DNA of 33,025 nt from a bacterium (GCA_028824015.1 JAPPFC010000029.1:1-33025); one strand, 5' to 3'. Positions 8,186 to 16,693 are shown, numbered from the stretch's first letter. A program made the numbers and translations. Notes: generated by a model from the letters alone, not told the origin.

Positions 8186-9691
8186 GTGAGCCTTGCAATA
8201 CAGCTGGTTGGTATCACCAAGCGATACCCGGGGGTTATAGCGAACGACCGGATCAACCTGGATGTGCGGGAAGGCGAGATTCACGCGGTGGTGGGGGAGA
8301 ACGGCGCGGGCAAGTCCACACTGATGAAGATTCTCTACGGGATGATCCCCCCCGACGAAGGAGAGATCCGGATCCGGGGGGAGGCAACCACCATGTCCTC
8401 GGCCCGGGACGCCATCGGGGCGGGAATCGGGATGGTGCACCAGCACTTCATGCTCGCCGAACAGATGACCGTGCTGGAAAACGTGATCCTGGGCGCCGAA
8501 CCCCGCCAGGGCCTGAGGATCGACTTTGGGGAGGCCAGACGGCGCATCGTGGAGATCAGCGGTGAAGGCGCACTCGATGCCGATCAGATGGTCGAGGAAC
8601 TGTCTGTGGGGGAAAAGCAGAGGGTTGAGATCGCCAAGGTCCTTTTCCGGGGAGCCCAGATCCTCATTCTGGACGAGCCGACCGCCGTGTTGGTCCCCCA
8701 GGAGGTAGAAGAGTTATTCGTGTCTCTGCGGGAACTGCGGGAGAGGGGAGTGACGATCATATTCATCTCCCACAAACTCGACGAGGTCCTGGAGATAGCC
8801 GACTCGATTACCGTAATCCGGGCAGGACGGACGGTTGCCACCGCTGATCCGCGTCGCATCTCCACCCGGGAGTTGGCCGAACTCATGGTCGGGGCCGAAC
8901 TTCCCACCGCCGAGACGCGCCTGTCCACTGTCACCGATCAGGTCCTTCTGGAGGCCGAGGGCATCGGCACGCTGTCGGAGGACGGGGACAGGTGGGTGAT
9001 CGAGGACATCCGCCTGCGGATTCACCGCGGACAGGTGTTGGGGATAGCCGGGGTGGAGGGCAACGGGCAGCGGGAGCTGGTTGACATCCTCATGGGCCTG
9101 CGGCCCGCCGACTCCGGGAGGGTGCTGCTCGGTGGGAAGGACATCACCGACATGTCGACCCTCCGCCGCCGGGAAGCAGGCATCGGACTGATTCCGGCGG
9201 ATCGGCACGGACGGGGCCTGTTGCTGGGTTCACCTTTGTGGGAGAACGCCATGCTGGGCCATCAGAGTCAACCGCCCTTCAGCCGGGGGTGGCTGGTAGA
9301 CCGCATCGGGGCTCGCAGGAGGACCGAAAACGTGGTTGAGCATTTCGATGTTCGCACTCCGGGGGTGGAAGTCAAGATTCACGCCCTGTCGGGCGGCAAC
9401 CAGCAAAAGCTCCTGGTCGGGAAGGAAATGCTGGCCACGCCCCAGGTTCTTCTCGCGTCCCATCCCACTCGCGGGATCGATGTCGGCGCCCAGGCGGCGG
9501 TTTGGGAGAGCATTCGGACGGCCCGCGCCGAAGGTCTGGGCGTGCTTCTGATCTCCGCCGACCTCGATGAGTTGATCGGTCTGTCCGATACCCTCATGGT
9601 GATCCTGCGGGGCAGGCTGGTCGCCACCCTCGATCCCGGCCACATCACTCCTGCCGAGCTGGGGTCCTACATGACCGGAGCATCGCAATGA
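8186..9691 (+). CDS. BMP-type nucleoside ABC transporter ATP-binding protein (two ABC domains)
   Basis: A 501-residue fused double-ABC ATPase of the sugar/nucleoside (RbsA/YufO-like) type, powering the permeases that follow. The N-terminal domain has Walker A GENGAGKST (about residue 38), signature LSVGEKQRVE (about 139) and Walker B ILILDEPTA. The C-terminal domain has the usual degenerate Walker A GVEGNGQREL (about 288), signature LSGGNQQK (about 401) and LLASHPTRGIDVGA in place of a canonical Walker B, as expected for this class. The frame is open from 8069, but homology starts at SLAIQLVGITKRYPG, so GTG 8186 is chosen. Its stop overlaps the next start by 4 bp (ATGA), so the genes are translationally coupled. 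Confidence 0.93.
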   Translation: MSLAIQLVGITKRYPGVIANDRINLDVREGEIHAVVGENGAGKSTLMKILYGMIPPDEGEIRIRGEATTMSSARDAIGAGIGMVHQHFMLAEQMTVLENVILGAEPRQGLRIDFGEARRRIVEISGEGALDADQMVEELSVGEKQRVEIAKVLFRGAQILILDEPTAVLVPQEVEELFVSLRELRERGVTIIFISHKLDEVLEIADSITVIRAGRTVATADPRRISTRELAELMVGAELPTAETRLSTVTDQVLLEAEGIGTLSEDGDRWVIEDIRLRIHRGQVLGIAGVEGNGQRELVDILMGLRPADSGRVLLGGKDITDMSTLRRREAGIGLIPADRHGRGLLLGSPLWENAMLGHQSQPPFSRGWLVDRIGARRRTENVVEHFDVRTPGVEVKIHALSGGNQQKLLVGKEMLATPQVLLASHPTRGIDVGAQAAVWESIRTARAEGLGVLLISADLDELIGLSDTLMVILRGRLVATLDPGHITPAELGSYMTGASQ

Positions 9692-10803
9692 GAGCAAACC
9701 GGCGCCTGGTCTATGCGGTGGTCTCCTCCGGTCTGGCCATCGTTTTCGCCTTACTCGTCTCCGCCGTGATCCTGGCTGTTTCGGGGAACAACCCCTTTGA
9801 AGCCTACGGACAGATGTTCGAGTACGGAGTCCGGGTCGACTCGCTCGCCTCGGCGGTGAACCGGGCCGTGCCCCTTTACTTCTCGGCCATGGCGGTGGCG
9901 CTGGGATTCAAGATGGGACTGTTCAACATAGGGGTGGAGGGGCAGTACCGGATCGCTGTGCTCATCGCGGCCGCGGTGGGGGCGGCCATCGCTCTTCCCG
10001 GTCCGCTGCACGTGCTGGCGATCATTCTCACGGCCATGGCGGTGGGCGCGGCGTGGTCGGGTTTCGCCGGATACCTGAAAGTGAAGCGGGGGGTCCACGA
10101 AGTTATCTCAACCATCATGCTGAACTATGTCGCCACCGGGATGGGCGCCTTCTTGCTGGCCAACTGGCTTCGCCAGGAGAATCCCCCCGGCGACCTGGTG
10201 ATCAAGACTCCCGAGATCCCCGAATCGGGCAGGCTCCCGTCCCTGAACCAGGTGCTCGAGTGGGTCGGTCTGGACCCGGGCCGCGTGAATCTGTACGGGA
10301 TGGCGGTTTTGGCGGTGGTGGCCGGATTCGGATTTCATGTGCTGATCAATCACACTCGTTTCGGGTTCGAGTTGCGCGCATCCGGGGCCAGTGCAGGTGC
10401 GGCTCGGACCGCCGGCATTGATCCCGGCCGGATGGTCGTGCTGACCATGGTGATCAGCGGAGCTATAGCCGGCCTGGTGGGAATGGCCCATCTGCTGGGG
10501 TTCTTTCACCGCTACACCATCGATTTTCCCACCATGCTGGGCTTCACCGGTATAGCGGTGGCGCTGCTGGGCCGCAACCACCCGGCGGGAATGGCGGCGG
10601 GGGCGCTGCTGTTCGGCTGGTTCGACCGGGCTACCCAGATACTCGACCTCCGAGGAATCCCGAAAGAGATCGTCTTCATTCTCCAAGGCGTGATCCTCCT
10701 GTCGGTGGTGGTGGCCTACGCGGTGGTGGAAGTGCGGATCAGGGCGGCTGAGAGCCGGGCGGTTACCGGTGCACTCCGACCGGGCGCCGAGGAGGAATCA
10801 TGA
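9688..10803 (+). CDS. BMP-type nucleoside ABC transporter permease (NupP/YufP-like)
   Basis: A 371-residue integral membrane permease of the branched-chain-amino-acid/ribose permease superfamily. About eight to ten hydrophobic segments are visible, beginning with AVVSSGLAIVFALLVSAVIL. The signature LFNIGVEGQ near residue 77 and the block FELRASGASAGAARTAGI are characteristic of the first permease in BMP-type importers. Its ATG overlaps the ATPase stop (ATGA) behind GGAG at 9677-9680, and its own stop overlaps the second permease start (ATGA). It presumably forms a heterodimer with that permease. Confidence 0.92.
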   Translation: MRANRRLVYAVVSSGLAIVFALLVSAVILAVSGNNPFEAYGQMFEYGVRVDSLASAVNRAVPLYFSAMAVALGFKMGLFNIGVEGQYRIAVLIAAAVGAAIALPGPLHVLAIILTAMAVGAAWSGFAGYLKVKRGVHEVISTIMLNYVATGMGAFLLANWLRQENPPGDLVIKTPEIPESGRLPSLNQVLEWVGLDPGRVNLYGMAVLAVVAGFGFHVLINHTRFGFELRASGASAGAARTAGIDPGRMVVLTMVISGAIAGLVGMAHLLGFFHRYTIDFPTMLGFTGIAVALLGRNHPAGMAAGALLFGWFDRATQILDLRGIPKEIVFILQGVILLSVVVAYAVVEVRIRAAESRAVTGALRPGAEEES

Positions 10804-12065
10804 CCAGCCTCCTGTCTCCCCGACAGCGTATGATGCGGGCCAACCGCTGGCTGTGGCTGGCCCTGGCAGTGGTGGCCGCCCTGGCGGTCACCCGAACGCT
10901 GGCCGACACGCCGGATCTGACTTCCAGCGGCACTTTCGGCGCCGCGCTTCGACTGGGAACTCCGATCTTTCTGGCCGGCTTGGGCGGGGTCTACGCCGAA
11001 CGGGTGGGAGTGGTCAACATAGGCCTGGAGGGAATGATGATTCTCGGCACGTGGTTCGGCGCCTGGGCAGGATGGCTGTGGGGACCGTGGATCGGGCTGG
11101 CGGTCGGGGTGCTGGCCGGGGCGCTGGGCGGCTTGCTGCACGCTCTCGCCACTGTCACCTTCAACGTCGACCACATCGTCTCGGGGGTGGCGATCAACAT
11201 CCTGGCGTTCGGGGGGATGAGATTCCTGTCGGTGGTCACCTACGGCGCCGAGACCGGTGGAGGAGCAACCCAGTCGCCGCCCATCTCGGACGTGATCGGC
11301 AAAGCTTCGGTGCCGGTGCTGTCGGGAGGGGAGATCCTGGGATGGGAGAGTCCCGACCTGTTGGGGACGCTGGAGTCCCAGCGGTGGTTTTTCATCTCCG
11401 ATCTAGCCGGGCTGGCAAAAGGGCTGACGGTGGATGTCTCCTGGGCCGTGATAGTGGCGGTGGCGCTGGTGCCGGCCACTTGGTGGTTCCTGTGGAAGAC
11501 TCCGCTGGGTTTACGGATGCGATCGGTGGGGGAGCATCCCGTGGCATCGGAGTCCCTGGGGGTGGACGTCTACCGGATGAAGTACCTGGGCGTGATCCTC
11601 TCCGGCGGCATGGCGGGGTTGGGCGGCGCCGTCCTGGTCACCGAATTCGCTCGTATCTACCGGGAGGGCCAGACCGGGGGCAGAGGGTTCATCGGGCTGG
11701 CCTCCATGATCATGGGCAACTGGCGCCCCGGAGGCGCCGCCGCGGCCGGCGGTCTGTTCGGATTCACCTTCGCCCTTGAGTTGCGGGACGAGCCGGCCGT
11801 CCATGCTCTGCTGCTGATGATCGCCCTGGCCGGGGTCGCCTCCGGTGTTTGGATGGGATACCGACGCCGTTGGGCGCCCGCCGTGTGGCTGGTGGGAACC
11901 GGGGTAGCGGCACTGGCTGTGTTCCTGGCCACCGACTCCATTCCCCGAGAATTCGTGTTCATCGCTCCCTATGTCACCACCCTGGTAGTGATGTCCCTGG
12001 CCTCCCAGCACCTGCGGATGCCGGCCGCCGACGGACGCCCCTACCGGCGGGGCCAGCAACTTTGA
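10800..12065 (+). CDS. BMP-type nucleoside ABC transporter permease (NupQ/YufQ-like)
   Basis: A 421-residue second permease. Multiple hydrophobic helices are present, with the hallmark VNIGLEGMMILG near residue 72 and the cytoplasmic-loop block LRMRSVGEHPVASESLGVDV that contacts the ATPase. GGAGG at 10791-10795 precedes the ATG. It is longer than usual because of additional hydrophobic segments at the C-terminus (IALAGVASGVWMGY and VWLVGTGVAALAVFLA). The last codons overlap the start of the P450 gene through TTGA, so the P450 seems part of the same transcript. Confidence 0.92.
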   Translation: MTSLLSPRQRMMRANRWLWLALAVVAALAVTRTLADTPDLTSSGTFGAALRLGTPIFLAGLGGVYAERVGVVNIGLEGMMILGTWFGAWAGWLWGPWIGLAVGVLAGALGGLLHALATVTFNVDHIVSGVAINILAFGGMRFLSVVTYGAETGGGATQSPPISDVIGKASVPVLSGGEILGWESPDLLGTLESQRWFFISDLAGLAKGLTVDVSWAVIVAVALVPATWWFLWKTPLGLRMRSVGEHPVASESLGVDVYRMKYLGVILSGGMAGLGGAVLVTEFARIYREGQTGGRGFIGLASMIMGNWRPGGAAAAGGLFGFTFALELRDEPAVHALLLMIALAGVASGVWMGYRRRWAPAVWLVGTGVAALAVFLATDSIPREFVFIAPYVTTLVVMSLASQHLRMPAADGRPYRRGQQL

Positions 12066-13294
12066 CAGCGGGATTCGATCCCTACCATCCCGACTTCATC
12101 TCCAATCCCTATCCCGTCTATGCCCGGCTGAGGCAACGACATCCGGTCTTCTACGACCAACACTGGAACCTCACATTCTTCAGCCGACACGCCGACGTCT
12201 ACCAGATTCTCCGGGATCGCCGCTTCGGACGGGACATCCGCCACGCGCCGGCAGCCGCCGCCCGGGTCGATCCCCAGGTCTACGAGCGCATCTATCCACC
12301 CCGGTATCCGGTGTGGACCCGGATGATCCGGGACTCGTTCATCGATCTGGAGCCGCCGAGACACACCCGTATCCGCCGGCTCGTGCAGTGGGCTTTCAGT
12401 CGCCGCGCCTCACAGAGCTATCGCGAGAGGATGGAAATCGAGGCGAACCAGCGGCTCGACGCGGTGGCCGGAGCGGGACGGATGGAGGCCATCTCCGAGT
12501 ACGCCACCCCCATTCCTCTGGTGATGATCGGAGAACTGATGGGAGTGCCTCCGGAGGATCAACCCCGCCTGGTGGAGTGGTCGCATCAGATCGTAAGGCT
12601 CTTCGACCAGGGCTGCACCCCTGCCGAGGGGGAGGAGGCCGAGCAGGCAGTCATCAACTTCTGCGCCTATATGAAGGAGTTGATCGCCGAACACCGCGGA
12701 CGGGACGCGGACAATCTCCTATCACATCTGATACGGTCCGAGCACGAGGGGGATGTCCTCAGCGAGGAGGAACTGATCTCCACGGCAATCCTGGTCCTCA
12801 ACGCCGGACACGAGGCGACCGTCCAGGCGATCGGGAACGGGCTGATGGCGCTTGCGGCCCATCCCGACCAGTGGCGGCGATGGCGAACCGATCCCGGAAT
12901 GAGCGGGACCGCGGTGGAGGAGTTGCTCCGGTACGACACGCCCCTTCAGATGTTCGAGCGGTGGGTGACCGAGGACCTCGAATGGGGCGGGACGCCTTTG
13001 GAAGGGGGATCGAAGGTGGGGCTGCTGCTGGGCTCGGCCAATCACGACGAGGAGGTGTTCTCTCAGCCTGAGCGCCTCGACCTGGGGCGCACCCCCAACC
13101 CGCATGTCTCGTTCGGCGGCGGCGTGCACTATTGCGTCGGGGTCGCCCTTGCCCGTGAGGAGCTGAAAGTCGCTTTCGAAGTCCTCTTGGACAGAGTGCG
13201 CTCGTTCGAGGTGGAGGATGCCGCCGGCGAGCGGGTCCCCAGCCTGGTGTTCAGGGGGGTCCCGGAACTGCCTGTCAGCCTGGAGTTTGACTAG
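12062..13294 (+). CDS. Cytochrome P450
   Basis: A 410-residue soluble bacterial P450 (class I type), a haem-thiolate monooxygenase that would take electrons from a separate ferredoxin. Landmarks are all present: the N-terminal ANPYP-like SNPYPVYARLR, the C-helix PPRHTRIRRLV, the I-helix oxygen-activation motif LNAGHEATVQ (about residue 247), the K-helix E-x-x-R in VEELLRYDTP (about 285), and the haem loop FGGGVHYCVGVALAR with Cys358. The frame is open upstream, but family homology begins at TAGFDPYHPDFISNPYP. The TTG at 12062 overlaps the permease stop as TTGA, matching the coupling style of the operon. No ferredoxin or reductase gene is nearby. The substrate is unknown; its place behind a nucleoside-type importer hints at action on an imported compound. 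Confidence 0.92.
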   Translation: MTAGFDPYHPDFISNPYPVYARLRQRHPVFYDQHWNLTFFSRHADVYQILRDRRFGRDIRHAPAAAARVDPQVYERIYPPRYPVWTRMIRDSFIDLEPPRHTRIRRLVQWAFSRRASQSYRERMEIEANQRLDAVAGAGRMEAISEYATPIPLVMIGELMGVPPEDQPRLVEWSHQIVRLFDQGCTPAEGEEAEQAVINFCAYMKELIAEHRGRDADNLLSHLIRSEHEGDVLSEEELISTAILVLNAGHEATVQAIGNGLMALAAHPDQWRRWRTDPGMSGTAVEELLRYDTPLQMFERWVTEDLEWGGTPLEGGSKVGLLLGSANHDEEVFSQPERLDLGRTPNPHVSFGGGVHYCVGVALAREELKVAFEVLLDRVRSFEVEDAAGERVPSLVFRGVPELPVSLEFD

Positions 13295-14214
13295 GAGACG
13301 GTGGTGACCGTCGTCTCAGAACTGAGCGGCGCCGCAGGATAGCCGATCACGTTGATGCCCTCCACCGCCAACTCCTTGTAGACGGTGCCGTTGCGGACTT
13401 CCGCGTCGTACACGGTGGTGATGGTCAGATTGAGTTGGTTGGTTCGCATGACCGCCAAGTCGATGATCTGGGATCCGAGGCGGTCCACGAGGTTGAGGGG
13501 GATGGCGACACCGCTGTCGCTTCCCGCTTCCATGGTCCTCACCCTGAAGTTCTGGTAGAAACGATCTTCGTCACTGATATTGACCCACTCCAGGCGGCGA
13601 ATCGTGATGGGCTGCTCGAAGACCAGGCTTATGGTGACCTGAGTGCCCGGGGTGATGTCTGTCCACCTTATCTGCCACTCGCCGGTCTTTCCATTTATCA
13701 GGTTGTCACAGGAGTAGATGGCTCCCAGTCCCTCCGGGGTACATTCCACGCTCAACACTCCCTGGGTGGTGGGGATCGGTGGGGGAGCAGTGGTGGTGGT
13801 GGTTTCTTCGACCGCCACGGTCTCTTCGGGCGCCTCCCCGTTGTCTTCGGATCCGCCGGTGAAGAGGTTGAAAAGCAGGGCGAACACCGCTACCGCGAAG
13901 ATGGTCGTCCCCGTGGCGATTACCGCCCTTACCCGAGCATTCGTCCCGATAGTGGGTCGGGGAGCGAGAGGCATATCCGCTTGGTTGAGTCTTATGTGGC
14001 ACTGCTCACAACTCTGCCGGGAAGGAGGGTTGAGGTGGCCGCACAAAGAGCAGGCCACCATGTTGTGGGTGGAGGGGTAGGCGGCCGGGGCGTCGTCTTG
14101 GGTGGGCTCGTCAGTCGGTGTTGAAGGGATCGGCCTTTCAAGGAGAGCGCCGCACGAGGAACAAAAGTCAGCGTCTCCGACATCAGCGCCGCATCGACCG
14201 CAGATCTGTCTCAT
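13291..14214 (-). CDS. Zinc-ribbon membrane protein with C-terminal discoidin-like domain
   Basis: A 307-residue protein of unknown function. The N-terminus carries two zinc ribbons: CGRCG...CSSCG (about residues 5-20) and CSLCG...CEQC (about 54-71). A single membrane segment, AVIATGTTIFAVAVFALLFNL, follows at about 97-117, then an acidic and Thr/Pro-rich linker. The C-terminal 140 residues look like a discoidin/NADase-type glycan-binding beta-sandwich (INGKTGEWQIRW, ISLVFEQPITIRRLEWVN). Topology is probably zinc ribbons inside and binding domain outside. The frame is open to 14337, but the conserved part starts MRQICGRCG, so ATG 14214 is used. It is divergent from disA with a 106-bp gap and overlaps the P450 stop by 4 bp in convergent orientation. 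Confidence 0.75.
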   Translation of the reverse strand: MRQICGRCGADVGDADFCSSCGALLERPIPSTPTDEPTQDDAPAAYPSTHNMVACSLCGHLNPPSRQSCEQCHIRLNQADMPLAPRPTIGTNARVRAVIATGTTIFAVAVFALLFNLFTGGSEDNGEAPEETVAVEETTTTTAPPPIPTTQGVLSVECTPEGLGAIYSCDNLINGKTGEWQIRWTDITPGTQVTISLVFEQPITIRRLEWVNISDEDRFYQNFRVRTMEAGSDSGVAIPLNLVDRLGSQIIDLAVMRTNQLNLTITTVYDAEVRNGTVYKELAVEGINVIGYPAAPLSSETTVTTVS

Positions 14215-14320
14215 AGCCAGCCTATTTTGGCACAATCTCCGGGGTGGAAGGTTGATTTCACTTGTGGAGCCAAGGTACCCTGTCCGGTCTCTGTTGTATA
14301 CACCGTCAGAGTGATGATAC

Positions 14321-15445
14321 ATGGCTGAATCCGGCAACCTCTTTGCTAGCCTGAAAGCTGTGGTGGGAGACCGAACAACCCAAGAAGTGGTGGAGAGACT
14401 ATTCTCACATCGTCCTATCCGGGACGGGTTGGAAAGGATACTTCAGGCCAGGGAGGGAGCACTGATCGTGCTCGGTTCAAATCCCGATTTGCAATACATC
14501 AGCGTCGACGGACTGCAGATAGCATCTGTCGGCTTTGACGCGGCCCGTCTATCGGAAGTGGCGAAGATGGACGGAGCGATAATCCTCGACAATTCGTGGA
14601 AGAGCATCCTTACAGCCAACGCCCACCTCTCCCCTCCGGTGGACCTCCCCACCACCGAATCGGGGTCCCGGCACCGTACCGCCCAGCGGACCGCTCACGT
14701 AACCGGCCTGCCGGTTGTCACGGTGAGCAAAGACAGGGCGGTAGTCACCCTCTATTTCAACTCCGAGCAGGCAGACCTCACTCCCCGCTGGACAATCCAT
14801 AGGCGGATACTCCACCACCTTCAGATACTCGTAATGATGCGCAAGCGCTTCGACGAGGCCGAGGAGCATCTCCTGCGGATGGAGTTGCTTGGGCTGGTGA
14901 CCAGCAGGGACGTGGCGCACGTGCTCAGGTTGGGCGAGTTGGTCGTCAGGGCTGCATCCGGCATCGAGGCCATGGTGGTCGACTCCGCCCAGGACCCGGA
15001 CACCACCGCGGCTGTTGTGGCGGATCGAGTCTTCGAAGTGGAGAGACTGGTGCAATTGACATTGATGGACTATCTGGGTGACGACTGGGATGAAGCCCGC
15101 GGGACGCTGGCCGGATTGATGGGACACAAACTCGCCTACACCTGGCTTGTGGATACAGAGGTAGGACTGGCCGACCTGGATGCAGAGCTCATCCCGCGCG
15201 GGCACCGACTTCTGTACAGGACCGGAGTTGTCACCAAACGTTTGAGGGTGGTCCTATTGGGGGATTTCCCCGATGCCCAGGCACTGCTGCATGCGCCCTT
15301 GGAACGCTTTATGGAGGTGAAAGGAGTAGGCCATAAGACCGCCACCAGGTTGAGGCACTACTTCGACCGGCTGCTGGCCGCTGTTCACCCCATAGGACAA
15401 CGGGTGCTCACAGACGGGCGCAATTCGTATAATCCTCTTCCATGA
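14321..15445 (+). CDS. disA: DNA integrity scanning diadenylate cyclase DisA
   Basis: A 374-residue DisA, which makes cyclic di-AMP from two ATP and responds to branched DNA. The N-terminal DAC domain has the catalytic D-G-A in KMDGAIILD (about residues 82-90) and the R-H-R-T-A motif in GSRHRTAQR (about 116-124). A helical linker follows, then a C-terminal helix-hairpin-helix DNA-binding segment (LERFMEVKGVGHKTATRL, about 326-343). All expected domains are present, and the length is slightly above the family norm because of a C-terminal tail. There is no strong Shine-Dalgarno at the ATG. Its stop overlaps the carD start (ATGA at 15442-15445), so DisA and CarD are translationally coupled. Mycobacteria keep the two genes near each other but not fused in this way. 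Confidence 0.93.
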   Translation: MAESGNLFASLKAVVGDRTTQEVVERLFSHRPIRDGLERILQAREGALIVLGSNPDLQYISVDGLQIASVGFDAARLSEVAKMDGAIILDNSWKSILTANAHLSPPVDLPTTESGSRHRTAQRTAHVTGLPVVTVSKDRAVVTLYFNSEQADLTPRWTIHRRILHHLQILVMMRKRFDEAEEHLLRMELLGLVTSRDVAHVLRLGELVVRAASGIEAMVVDSAQDPDTTAAVVADRVFEVERLVQLTLMDYLGDDWDEARGTLAGLMGHKLAYTWLVDTEVGLADLDAELIPRGHRLLYRTGVVTKRLRVVLLGDFPDAQALLHAPLERFMEVKGVGHKTATRLRHYFDRLLAAVHPIGQRVLTDGRNSYNPLP

Positions 15446-16140
15446 CCCAGAGAACTCCGACATCCAAGAAGAACCCCGCCAAGACCAGTAGGCCGGGAAC
15501 CAAGACCAAGAGCGGATCGGCGGGAATCGCAGCCGCGCCGTCCGTCCCCGCCCGGGCTCGCAGGAGAAAGGTCAAGTCTCCTCCGAGACATGCCCGGCGC
15601 GCCGCGGCGGCCGCCTCGGCCACACCCGAACAGGCCCCGAAGTACAAGAAGGGCGACTACGTGGTCCACATTCAGCACGGGGTGGCGCACATCTCCGACA
15701 TCCAGACCAAGAGCGACTTCGGGGAGACACAGGAGTACTTCATTCTGAACTTCCCCACCGAGGAGATGGTGATCAGCGTCCCGATCAACAAGACTCTTTA
15801 CACGATCCGGCCGCTGATCAACAAAACGGAGGCCGCCCGGGTGGTTCAGAAGCTCAAGGAGGACCCGCAGGAATCGGGGGCCAACTGGAGCCGGTGGTAC
15901 AAGGTGCTTCAGGAGAAGATGTACTCGGGAGACATCTTCCAGGTGGCGGAGGTAGTCAGGGATCTCAACTACTCCAACCAGACCAAGGGTATCTCTCCGG
16001 CTCTCAAGAAGATGCTCAATCGCGCTCGAGACGCATTGATCACCGAGGTCCGTTTCTCTCTGGGTCTGGAGGCCAAGGCCGCGGAGGCCAAGATCAACCG
16101 GGCGCTGCCCACTTTCGAGCCCATCGCCCGCAAGAAGTGA
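15442..16140 (+). CDS. carD: CarD-family transcriptional regulator with basic N-terminal tail
   Basis: A 232-residue CarD/CdnL-family RNA-polymerase-binding factor. The core from about residue 68 starts KYKKGDYVVHIQHGVAHISD (RNA polymerase interaction Tudor-like fold) and runs into the helical DNA-binding half (WSRWYKVLQEKMYSGD, SPALKKMLNRARDALITEV). Ahead of it lies a roughly 66-residue Lys/Arg/Ala/Pro/Ser-rich segment with runs such as RARRRKVKSPPRHARRAAAA, resembling a histone H1 or HMGA tail. Typical mycobacterial CarD lacks such an extension. The ATG overlaps the disA stop. Starting later would remove the tail, but the ATGA overlap supports the long form. The gene leads into ispF, cysS and rlmB, the usual actinobacterial neighbourhood. 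Confidence 0.92.
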   Translation: MTQRTPTSKKNPAKTSRPGTKTKSGSAGIAAAPSVPARARRRKVKSPPRHARRAAAAASATPEQAPKYKKGDYVVHIQHGVAHISDIQTKSDFGETQEYFILNFPTEEMVISVPINKTLYTIRPLINKTEAARVVQKLKEDPQESGANWSRWYKVLQEKMYSGDIFQVAEVVRDLNYSNQTKGISPALKKMLNRARDALITEVRFSLGLEAKAAEAKINRALPTFEPIARKK

Positions 16141-16628
16141 CCGGGTCGCGCCCGGATTGGCGGGTGGGATGGGGATTGGACGTCCACCAATTGGGAGGAG
16201 AGCCTCCCATATTGCTGGCCGGCGTGGAGGTTGACCTTCAGAGAGGGGTGATAGCCACCTCGGACGGAGATGTGGTGGCCCATGCCGTGGCCGACGCCCT
16301 GCTGGGCGCCGCCACCCTGGGAGACCTGGGCACCTTCTTCCCGTCCTCGGACCCGAAGTGGGAGAACGCCGACAGCATGGGACTGCTGCGCCGGGTGGTG
16401 GAGATGGCAGACAGCGCAGAGTGGCAGCCGTCTTTCTGCGATGTGACGGCGATCTCCGAATCGGTAAGGGTGGCTCCCTTTCGGGAGAAGGTCCGGGCAG
16501 CCTTGGCCGGCGCCCTCGGAGTGAGTGTCGGGCAGGTCTCGGTGAAGGCCACCACCACCGATGGATTGGGATGGATCGGTCGCGACCAGGGAATTGCAGC
16601 GGTCGCCGCGGTGACAGTGGTCAGGTAA
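16137..16628 (+). CDS. ispF: 2-C-methyl-D-erythritol 2,4-cyclodiphosphate synthase IspF
   Basis: A 163-residue IspF of the MEP isoprenoid pathway, converting CDP-methylerythritol 2-phosphate to the cyclic diphosphate. The N-terminal RVGWGLDVHQL supplies the D-x-H metal ligands, and SDGDVVAHAVADALLGAATLGD supplies the third ligand His and substrate-binding residues. The C-terminal VSVKATTTDGLGWIGRDQGIAA is the conserved CDP-binding region. The frame is open far upstream. GTG 16137 overlaps the carD stop as GTGA and gives a normal length; GTG 16164 is an alternative. In many actinobacteria ispD lies between carD and ispF; it is absent here. Confidence 0.92.
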   Translation: MTGSRPDWRVGWGLDVHQLGGEPPILLAGVEVDLQRGVIATSDGDVVAHAVADALLGAATLGDLGTFFPSSDPKWENADSMGLLRRVVEMADSAEWQPSFCDVTAISESVRVAPFREKVRAALAGALGVSVGQVSVKATTTDGLGWIGRDQGIAAVAAVTVVR

Positions 16629-16674
16629 GGACTTGGCGCCGACCTCCAAGTCCCCGGTCGGAGGATCCTTCCCC

Positions 16675-16680
16675 TAAAAT
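16675..16680 (+). promoter_or_regulatory. Candidate -10 box before cysS
   Basis: TAAAAT (one mismatch to TATAAT) lies 13 nt before the cysS ATG in the only real gap of the carD-rlmB cluster. It may give cysS its own transcript. No matching -35 is visible. Confidence 0.3.
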
Positions 16681-16693
16681 CGGCTGTGGCTTG

